Positions 1 through 4,774 of a DNA stretch of 12,726 bases are shown piece by piece (the first letter of the stretch is position 1; the number at the start of each line of letters is the position of its first letter). Position numbers and translations under genes: made by a program. This DNA is from Candidatus Aminicenantota bacterium (GTDB lineage: Bacteria > Acidobacteriota > Aminicenantia > UBA2199), in the NCBI GenBank assembly GCA_020355945.1, contig CP070627.1, positions 8,577,434 to 8,590,159 on the forward strand, in the 5' to 3' direction. The notes below the pieces were generated by a model. That model was not told the origin of the DNA. It saw only the letters and a program-made list of their open reading frames with translations, and did no database searches.

Positions 1-71
1 CCGTGTTTCCATAGTATTTGCAGGATCTCCAACTCTGCCTCGGTGGGCCTGGGAACCGTATCCTTTTTCAT
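1..71 (-). CDS. BlaI/MecI/CopY-family transcriptional repressor (N-terminal part, cut by window edge)
   Basis: Only the first 23 complete codons are in the window; the rest lies beyond base 1. The peptide starts MKKDTVPRPTEAELEILQIL and continues W-K-H-G. This is the hallmark opening of the BlaI/MecI/CopY (Penicillinase_R) winged-helix family: Pro-Thr-x-(A/S)-E-hydrophobic-x-(I/V)-(L/M) followed by a Leu-Trp-x-x-Gly helix. Such proteins are small dimeric DNA-binding repressors, often inactivated when a membrane metalloprotease of the BlaR1/M56 type cleaves them. That partner, if present, would lie outside the window. The ATG at 69-71 is preceded by an AGGAGG ribosome binding site (about 78-84), which fixes the start. 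The gene has its own promoter, with three inverted repeats around it that look like its own operators, suggesting autoregulation. Family assignment from so short a piece is good but not certain. Confidence 0.82.
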   Translation of the reverse strand, partial: MKKDTVPRPTEAELEILQILWKH

Positions 72-117
72 GTTGCTGCCTCCTTTTTCTTCTTAACTCT
101 TCTTTTACATTTTACAC

Positions 118-131
118 ACGAATTAATTCGT
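118..131. promoter_or_regulatory. Operator-like palindrome 1 (leader of BlaI-like gene)
   Basis: ACGAATTAATTCGT is a perfect 14-bp palindrome lying just downstream of the predicted transcription start. Its centre is 17 bp from that of the next palindrome, so two dimers could sit close together. It shares the ACGAA/TTCGT half-site with the other two dyads. Confidence 0.55.
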
Positions 132-133
132 AC

Positions 134-149
134 TACGAAATATTTCGTA
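134..149. promoter_or_regulatory. Operator-like palindrome 2 (over the transcription start)
   Basis: TACGAAATATTTCGTA is a perfect 16-bp palindrome covering the predicted start point of the BlaI-like gene. It keeps the outer TAC/GTA of known BlaI/MecI operators (TACA-TGTA type dyads) but has a distinct core. It is the strongest of the three sites and the likely primary repressor site. Confidence 0.65.
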
Positions 150-152
150 TAT

Positions 153-181
153 AATATAGTATAATTTTCAAAATTTGTCAA
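153..181 (-). promoter_or_regulatory. sigma70-type promoter of the BlaI-like gene
   Basis: On the minus strand a perfect -35 TTGACA (176-181) and a -10 TATATT (153-158, 5 of 6 to consensus) are separated by 17 bp. Transcription would start near 146, inside the palindrome at 134-149, leaving a leader of about 75 nt before the ATG at 71. The overlap of start point and palindrome suggests repression by steric block. Confidence 0.7.
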
Positions 182-189
182 CTTTTTTT

Positions 190-205
190 TACGAAATTTT
201 TCGTA
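190..205. promoter_or_regulatory. Operator-like dyad 3 (upstream of -35)
   Basis: TACGAAATTTTTCGTA differs from the site at 134-149 in only one base and is a dyad except at the centre. It lies just upstream of the -35 box on the minus strand, 56 bp centre to centre from site 2, about five and a half helical turns. It could allow cooperative or looped binding. Confidence 0.55.
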
Positions 206-216
206 TTTTGTTTTTA

Positions 217-238
217 GTGCCAGGCAAAGTTTTTTACC
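217..238. repeat. Dispersed short repeat, copy A
   Basis: GTGCCAGGCAAAGTTTTTTACC lies just past the stop of the ATPase gene. The same elements recur in the same orientation at 2291-2325, so the two copies bracket the ATPase/vapBC patch. Confidence 0.45.
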
Positions 239-242
239 TCCC

Positions 243-1532
243 TTATGGCTGTGATATCAACTCAAGAATTTTCGCGCTGAAAATAAAAGGAATAAAATAA
301 AAATCAATGGATTCCCTGGTTAATTTTTTTGAGATATCTCTTGTGACAATGACAGCTTTTGAGAGCTTCTCTCTCTTACAAAAAAGCAGCAGCGACCTGG
401 GAATATTTTTATAAGAACCGCTTTTAACTTCTACCGGGAGTATTGCCTGGTTTTTTACCAGGAGAAAATCAATTTCCGCTTCACTTTTGGTTCTCCAAAA
501 TTTAATCTCCGTAAATACATCGATTTTATTGATCAGTTCGTTGTAAACAAAGTTTTCAACCAGTGCACCGGTATCCGGTCTCAATTTCAGGTCCTGGCTC
601 ATATTTTTAATAAGGAAATTTCTCATACCTGTGTCTTCAAAATAGGCTTTAGGATTTTTTATAATTTCATTTTTTCTATTCCTGGAGAAAGGTCGAACCA
701 TATCAACGATATATGTTTCCACTGCAATGTTTATCAGATCACTTACTTTTTTATGATATGTGCCCAATTCATGCGAAATATTGTTGGTATTTAATAAATT
801 GGCAAAGGTAACCCCAAGAAACTCCAGTACTCGCTTGTATTGAACGGTATCTTTAATATCCAATTGTTCTTTGATATCTTTTCTTAAATAGGAGTTTAAA
901 ATATCCTCTATTTTTTTTCCTTTTCTTTCCAGGTTACCCTGGAGAACCACTTCGGGAAATGAACCAAAAATTATTTTTTCCACCAACAATTTTTCATATT
1001 CCTTGTATAAAACAGGTGGAAATCCATTTCCGATACGATATTTATCAAAAAGAGCAATCAAACGGTCTGCTCCTTTAAAGACAAGAAACTCTCTAAAATT
1101 GAGGGGAAATACACGAAATACAACTTTTCTCCCGGACATGGATTCGGAAATTGTTTCATTTATTTCTAAGCTTGAAGACCCGGTGGCAATTATTTTGATA
1201 TTGCTGTGATGATCGTATAGGTTTTTCAGGGTTTTTCCTGCTCTTTGGGCTCGATGAAATTCATCAAGAAAGAGAAAGATGGAATCTTTTTCAGGATCAA
1301 AGCCCTGGAGTTGGATATAGGCAATGATGTTTTCATAGCTGCTGAAATATTCCAGGTTAGTTTCCAGGTCCAGGTCCAGGAAAATGCAATTTTTATTTTG
1401 TTCCCGGAGGCGATTGCAGATTATTTCCAGTATAGTGGTTTTACCCACCTGTCTGCTTCCCAGGAGTACCATGATATCCGGGGTAAATAGTTCTTCAATA
1501 ACTTTTTCAATAATATCCCTATCATATAACAT
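243..1532 (-). CDS. ATPase with DUF4143 (AAA_14 plus PD-(D/E)XK-like C-terminus)
   Basis: This 429-residue protein has the standard layout of the AAA_14/DUF4143 family. Walker A (GSRQVGKTT) is at residues 25-33 and Walker B (FLFLDE) near 86-91. A sensor-like IIATGSSS lies at 114-121, followed by the family's FPLNFREF motif. The C-terminal DUF4143 half ends in a PD-(D/E)XK-like signature, Asp355 (EIDFLL) then Glu368-Val-Lys370 (VEVKSG), so the nuclease-type residues are intact. The cellular role of the family is not well known; members are abundant, horizontally mobile and often near toxin-antitoxin genes, as here. The length is normal and the gene appears whole. It is clearly AT-rich compared with the cytochrome gene, which fits acquisition by transfer. 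No Shine-Dalgarno precedes the ATG; the promoter geometry predicts a leaderless message. The family call is secure; the biochemical activity is not. Confidence 0.93.
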   Translation of the reverse strand: MLYDRDIIEKVIEELFTPDIMVLLGSRQVGKTTILEIICNRLREQNKNCIFLDLDLETNLEYFSSYENIIAYIQLQGFDPEKDSIFLFLDEFHRAQRAGKTLKNLYDHHSNIKIIATGSSSLEINETISESMSGRKVVFRVFPLNFREFLVFKGADRLIALFDKYRIGNGFPPVLYKEYEKLLVEKIIFGSFPEVVLQGNLERKGKKIEDILNSYLRKDIKEQLDIKDTVQYKRVLEFLGVTFANLLNTNNISHELGTYHKKVSDLINIAVETYIVDMVRPFSRNRKNEIIKNPKAYFEDTGMRNFLIKNMSQDLKLRPDTGALVENFVYNELINKIDVFTEIKFWRTKSEAEIDFLLVKNQAILPVEVKSGSYKNIPRSLLLFCKREKLSKAVIVTRDISKKLTRESIDFYFIPFIFSAKILELISQP

Positions 1533-1538
1533 GTATCT

Positions 1539-1567
1539 TTAATACACTATTTTAACAGATTTGTCAA
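1539..1567 (-). promoter_or_regulatory. Promoter of the DUF4143 ATPase gene, predicted leaderless
   Basis: On the minus strand, TTGACA (1562-1567) and TATTAA (1539-1544, 4 of 6) are 17 bp apart. Only six bases separate the -10 from the ATG at 1532, so transcription should begin at or next to the A of the start codon. The -35 lies inside the 32-bp tandem repeat, which would couple promoter use to any protein bound there. Confidence 0.5.
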
Positions 1568-1621
1568 TATGGTCCGGACTATTTTAATAAATTTGTTAAA
1601 ATGGTCCTGACTATTTTAACA
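1546..1621. repeat. 32-bp tandem repeat (2.4 copies), operator-like
   Basis: Two full units (1546-1577 and 1578-1609) and the first 12 bases of a third begin with ACTATTTTAA and end with ATGGTCC(G/T)G. Each unit carries nested dyads. One is ATTTTAA-8 bp-TTAAAAT (perfect at 1581-1602). The other is a GGTCCGGAC core (GTCCGGAC palindrome at 1572-1579, degraded in unit 2). The array overlaps the -35 of the ATPase gene. Two units are too few, and too directly joined, for a CRISPR. Confidence 0.7.
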
Positions 1622-1697
1622 ATCTAAGACAGTGTGTTTTCTACCTGGCATCTTAAATTTCCCATAAAATACATATTTTAAGCATCCGTCCCTGTTT

Positions 1698-1805
1698 TTA
1701 CCTTTCTATATCAGTAAATGTATATTTCTTGAATTTCTCTAAAACTTCCGGTGGTTTTTTCTTTATAATGTAAATGCAGATATTGGTATCAAGTAAAAAT
1801 TTCAT
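1698..1805 (-). pseudogene. vapC toxin remnant (PIN domain, N-terminal fragment only)
   Basis: The ATG at 1803-1805 overlaps the vapB stop codon in an ATGA arrangement, as is usual for vapBC pairs. The 35-residue reading begins MKFLLDTNICIYIIKKKPPE, the classic VapC/PIN opening with the first catalytic aspartate (LLDTN, Asp6). It continues VLEKFKKYTFTDI and then meets a stop at 1698. Full VapC proteins run to roughly 130 residues and need three more acidic positions further on, all missing. Reading past the stop shows no continuation toward the usual ISS-x-T-x-x-E segment, so sequence has been lost rather than merely frameshifted. The fragment cannot form an active PIN nuclease. It sits about 75 bp from the 32-bp repeat array, which may mark the join. 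Confidence 0.85.
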
Positions 1806-2041
1806 TTGAAAAGGTCTTCCCGAATTTGCTCTTTTGGTTGTTTTCGTTCTTCCATAAAGTCATCTGAAAATTTATCCAGGCTGTCAAACAAAGGGCGCCA
1901 TGGATCATGGAAGGGAAGAAGTACCACTGCATTTCCTATCTTATTGACATAAACTTTATCGTCATTAAAACTGAATTCTTCCGGGAGTTTTACCACCTGG
2001 TTTTGCCCATCTTTAAGTATTTCTGCCACATTTACATTCAT
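1802..2041 (-). CDS. VapB-type antitoxin with AbrB-like DNA-binding domain
   Basis: This 79-residue protein has an N-terminal swapped-hairpin AbrB/VagC-type domain (about residues 1-47: VAEILKDGQNQVVKLPEEF through VYVNKIGNAVVLLP). It ends in a charged toxin-binding tail (DPWRPLFDSLDKFSDDFMEE and onward). In type II vapBC systems this protein neutralises the VapC RNase and represses its own operon. The start is supported by TAGGAG at 2049-2054 and a promoter just upstream. Its stop overlaps the start of the vapC remnant by four bases, the normal coupling, but the toxin is broken. It is therefore an orphan antitoxin: still apparently intact, and perhaps kept for regulation or to neutralise related toxins elsewhere in the genome. 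The assignment is strong from sequence pattern and position. Confidence 0.88.
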   Translation of the reverse strand: MNVNVAEILKDGQNQVVKLPEEFSFNDDKVYVNKIGNAVVLLPFHDPWRPLFDSLDKFSDDFMEERKQPKEQIREDLFK

Positions 2042-2071
2042 ATTTAGCTCCTATCTTTTTTTTATGTTCTA

Positions 2072-2100
2072 TATATAATCATTTTCTCTCAAAATGTCAA
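2072..2100 (-). promoter_or_regulatory. Promoter of vapB
   Basis: Minus strand TTGACA (2095-2100), 17 bp, TATATA (2072-2077). The predicted start near 2065 gives a leader of about 24 nt carrying the TAGGAG ribosome binding site. Confidence 0.55.
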
Positions 2101-2180
2101 CCATATTCAAAAATCATTTTAAACTCTTTACCTCCCTATTTCTGACCTTCTCAACTTCATAACTTCCTATCTTCATTGCT

Positions 2181-2204
2181 CTCCATTACTCCATATCTCC
2201 ATCA
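2181..2204. repeat. 8-bp microsatellite, three units
   Basis: CTCCATTA, CTCCATAT and CTCCATCA follow one another directly, within a pyrimidine-rich non-coding stretch. The flanking 2042-2507 gap shows no supported gene. Confidence 0.5.
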
Positions 2205-2256
2205 TTACTGGTATCTCGTTTAATTCTTCTTACCTATGACAACTCTTTTGAGTTCT

Positions 2257-2284
2257 ACCAATGACCAATGACAAATGACCAACG
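2257..2284. repeat. 7-bp tandem repeat, four units
   Basis: ACCAATG, ACCAATG, ACAAATG and ACCAACG lie head to tail with two single-base changes. It is a short non-coding microsatellite next to dispersed repeat copy B. Confidence 0.6.
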
Positions 2285-2290
2285 TTTTTC

Positions 2291-2325
2291 GTGCCAGGCA
2301 AGATTTTTAAGGCAAAGTTTTTACC
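2291..2325. repeat. Dispersed short repeat, copy B
   Basis: It opens with GTGCCAGGCAA and ends with AGGCAAAGTTTTTACC, both parts found in copy A (217-238). It is longer because the AGGCAA(A)GTTTTTA part is present twice, once as AGGCAAGATTTTTA. The orientation matches copy A, on the other side of the ATPase/vapBC patch. Confidence 0.45.
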
Positions 2326-2404
2326 ACACCCCGGGACTATACCATTGAAAAAATATGATTAATAGGCCTATTTTTGATTCTATTATTCAAATAAGCTTAA
2401 AATC

Positions 2405-2469
2405 AGGCTCGATTGCTTAAATTTGGTCAAAATTGAATAAAAATCATTCAATCGAGCTTAAAATTAAGC
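2405..2469. repeat. Nested inverted repeats downstream of the deacylase gene
   Basis: GCTCGATTG (2407-2415) pairs perfectly with CAATCGAGC (2449-2457), extendable to 11 pairs with one G-T. ATTGCTTAA on the left also matches TTAAGCAAT on the right (about 2462-2471), and GCTTAA-AA-TTAAGC (2456-2469) forms a smaller dyad. The alternatives are mutually exclusive. They lie 40-100 bp past the deacylase stop, with no T-tract directly after the stem, so a classical terminator is not supported. Confidence 0.5.
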
Positions 2470-2507
2470 AATTTTGAAGAAAATTGTCCGGGCTCCGCAA
2501 AAATTCT

Positions 2508-4325
2508 TTATTTTTTCAGTTTCAAAATCTTCCCGAGCAGCTTGCCAGTCCACTCGCCTTTATCTAAAACGATTTCGCCGTTAACCACAAGATATTCTAC
2601 ACCGGAACTGTATTGATGAGGATTGGAAATAGACGTACCTGTTTTTATTCTCTTTAAGTCAAGCACAACGATATCGGCAATATATCCCTGCTTTATCCAT
2701 CCCCTATCATCCCAATTCATGATTTGAGCGGGAAGGGAAGTCTGTGACCGGATTATGTGCGGAATAGAAACCGTTTTTCTTTCCAGGCCGTATTTTTTAA
2801 TTTTGTGTAGGAAAGTGGAATAAGAACGGATGTGAGTAGGATCGATTCCATAAGAAAATACACCGCCGTCACTGCCGCTAGCCACGTAATCCTTTTTCAT
2901 GGCATATTCAATATCCTTTTCACTCATGCGAAAGGGAATAGCCAATGTGCCCATGAGATGCAATTCAATGGCAGTATCTTCTAAAGATTTTCCTTTGATT
3001 TTGGCTGCCTCTTTCAGGGATTTTCCTTCAAGAGATTTCTCAATACAGGTGGCGATAATAAAATTTTCGGGATTAATTCCTCTGTGGAGATACTCGTTGA
3101 CTTCTTTACGAATTTTTTCTGCTTCTTTGGGGTCCTTCAATCGCTTTAAAAACAATAGTCTTTGTTTTTGATTACCGGGTCCGGTGAGGTCCCCTAACTT
3201 GACCAGGGCACGAGCCACCAGCTTTACCAGGTCCTGGCGTGGTAATTCATCAAGATACTGCTGATGACGCTCGGAAAGAAGGGGATTGGCACTAACTTTT
3301 TTATATAAAGCAATCAGTTGGGCATCCCGAAGATAGTTAAACACTTCATAAATATCTTCATTGGTTAATATTTCTTCTTTTGAATCTCCCTGCCATGTTT
3401 CAGTGGGCACAAGGTATCGATAGGGATTGGTATTGGCAAAGCGGTAAGGATATTGATCAGCAGTAAGTTTGATGCCTTTTTCCCGGGCTTTTTCCATGAG
3501 CTGGCAGGCCTCTTTCATGTTTCCCCAATTATCACTTCCCACCACTTTGAGATGGGAGATATGCACGGGAACGCCTGTGTTTTCTCCAATCTCGATAGCT
3601 TCTTTGATGGCATCCAGGTGCTTATCCCATTCATTGCGAATGTGAGAATGATAAATACCGCCATAAGGAGCAATGACTTTTACCAGTTCGATGATTTCAT
3701 CGGTTTTGGCATATTTTCCCGGCTCATAGATCAACCCGGTGGAGAGTCCATAGGCGCCCTGTTCCATTGCTTCTTTAACCAGGGTTTTCATTTGTTCCAG
3801 TTCTTCGGGGGTAGGTTCCCGGTCTTCATTGCCCATGACGGTTCGGCGCACGAATCCGTGCCCTACCAGTAAGGCGGCATTGAGCCCGATACCGGAGCCT
3901 GTCCATCGTTTCACCTGGTCCGGCATTTTTTCAAAGACAGGCCAGGCACTGGACCCGCACTGACCTACTACCACCGTGGTTACCCCTTGCTTGAGGTAAT
4001 TTAAAGGGGCCCGGTGCTCAGGATAAAACATACCCCGATCCACGTGAGTATGAAGATCGATAAACCCCGGTGTGATATAAAGCCCCCTGGCATCGATCAC
4101 GAATTTGGCTTTTTGACGGATTGCTTTTGCCACTTTTACAATTTTACCGTCTTTAACTGCCACATCAGCCTTGAATGCCGGTTTTAGCGATCCATCCAGC
4201 ACTTTGCCGGACTTAATCAAGATATCATAATCATATGAAGGGTTTTTCCCTGCAAACGCCGTGGAAATCAAAAATAACAATGCAGCAATAAGAAACACAT
4301 TCTTATCAATTCGTTTACCTGTCAT
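2508..4325 (-). CDS. Exported N-acyl-D-amino-acid deacylase (D-aminoacylase family amidohydrolase)
   Basis: This 605-residue amidohydrolase would hydrolyse N-acyl-D-amino acids, or related D-residue-containing peptides, with a metal-activated water. The metal site is complete: His92-x-His94 in IDLHTHVD, the family's metal-bridging Cys123 in VGQCGSS, histidines in YHSHIRNE (226, 228) and HISHLK (255, 258), and the catalytic Asp486 in ASGSDGG. SGLIYEPG (about 197-203), typical of D-aminoacylases, is present. Residues 1-25 form a Sec signal (basic start, hydrophobic core, AFA cleavage site), so it acts outside the cytoplasm. That is a difference from the soluble D-aminoacylases best studied. AAGGAGG just upstream (about 4329-4335) supports the start. 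The length is somewhat greater than typical (~480-560), from the signal and the helical segment near 310-430. It is probably monocistronic. Alternative substrates such as cyclic imides or dipeptides cannot be excluded. Confidence 0.92.
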   Translation of the reverse strand: MTGKRIDKNVFLIAALLFLISTAFAGKNPSYDYDILIKSGKVLDGSLKPAFKADVAVKDGKIVKVAKAIRQKAKFVIDARGLYITPGFIDLHTHVDRGMFYPEHRAPLNYLKQGVTTVVVGQCGSSAWPVFEKMPDQVKRWTGSGIGLNAALLVGHGFVRRTVMGNEDREPTPEELEQMKTLVKEAMEQGAYGLSTGLIYEPGKYAKTDEIIELVKVIAPYGGIYHSHIRNEWDKHLDAIKEAIEIGENTGVPVHISHLKVVGSDNWGNMKEACQLMEKAREKGIKLTADQYPYRFANTNPYRYLVPTETWQGDSKEEILTNEDIYEVFNYLRDAQLIALYKKVSANPLLSERHQQYLDELPRQDLVKLVARALVKLGDLTGPGNQKQRLLFLKRLKDPKEAEKIRKEVNEYLHRGINPENFIIATCIEKSLEGKSLKEAAKIKGKSLEDTAIELHLMGTLAIPFRMSEKDIEYAMKKDYVASGSDGGVFSYGIDPTHIRSYSTFLHKIKKYGLERKTVSIPHIIRSQTSLPAQIMNWDDRGWIKQGYIADIVVLDLKRIKTGTSISNPHQYSSGVEYLVVNGEIVLDKGEWTGKLLGKILKLKK

Positions 4326-4523
4326 GGGACCTCCTTGAGTTTCTCATTTTCTCAAATTTTTCACAAAAAGTCTACCCTTTCACATTTCATGGGTATGAGG
4401 GGGAGATGCAAACTTCTTTTCCTTAAACTATCCTGGCCACCGTGAAGAAAAGTATAAAACCCTGCAATATTTCTTGCTCGGTCAATATTTGTCTTTTCCC
4501 TTAATAAGACCGTTATTTTAGAA

Positions 4524-4553
4524 ATTTCAGGAAAAAGAGGAAAAATTTGTCAA
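4524..4553 (-). promoter_or_regulatory. Possible promoter of the deacylase gene
   Basis: Minus strand TTGACA (4548-4553) with TGAAAT (4524-4529, 4 of 6) at 18 bp. The -35 sits in the same context (AGTTGACAAATTTT) as the BlaI-like promoter at 168-183. It would leave a leader of about 190 nt, so a nearer start is possible. The rest of the 4326-4774 gap holds the plus-strand sigma54-like site and no supported gene. Confidence 0.3.
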
Positions 4554-4653
4554 CTTTTTTTACCCCCTTTTCCTTTTTTATCCACTAACCATTTTCTCTT
4601 CCAAAACAAGGTTTGACAGCTTCCTGGCTGGTTCGCCGCTGATTTGATTTTCC

Positions 4654-4669
4654 TGGCATAAAATTTGCA
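4654..4669 (+). promoter_or_regulatory. sigma54-type (-24/-12) promoter for the multiheme cytochrome gene
   Basis: TGGCATAAAATTTGCA matches the RpoN consensus TGGCACGrnnnTTGCW at every fixed base except two in the C-G pair, with the required GG-to-GC spacing. The start would fall near 4680, giving a leader of about 95 nt. No good sigma70 -10 lies at the right distance from the TTGACA at 4613-4618. Such promoters need an enhancer-binding activator; I see no clear activator site upstream. Confidence 0.55.
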
Positions 4670-4690
4670 GTTAAAAAGAGGACTAAGACT

Positions 4691-4738
4691 ATGACGAAAA
4701 ATCATATTACTTTAGTCGCAATGGATAAAGACAGATAG
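4691..4738 (+). CDS. Possible 15-codon leader ORF before the cytochrome gene
   Basis: An ATG-started, stop-closed frame (MTKNHITLVAMDKDR) lies inside the predicted leader, with a GAGG about 9 bases upstream. GACTAA (4681-4686) and TTAGTC (4713-4718) could pair across its start. There is no homology to lean on; it may be chance. Confidence 0.18.
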   Translation: MTKNHITLVAMDKDR

Positions 4739-4774
4739 GATGTGTGATTTGAAAATCCTATATAAGGAGGATCA

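Noticed and set aside
1546..1621. Possible CRISPR from the 32-bp units
   Set aside because: Units are directly joined without spacers and there are only about 2.4 of them; no cas gene is present.
4613..4618. TTGACA as a sigma70 -35 for the cytochrome gene
   Set aside because: The sequence 16-18 bp downstream is GC-rich (CCGCTG region) with no -10 likeness; the -24/-12 element further down fits better.
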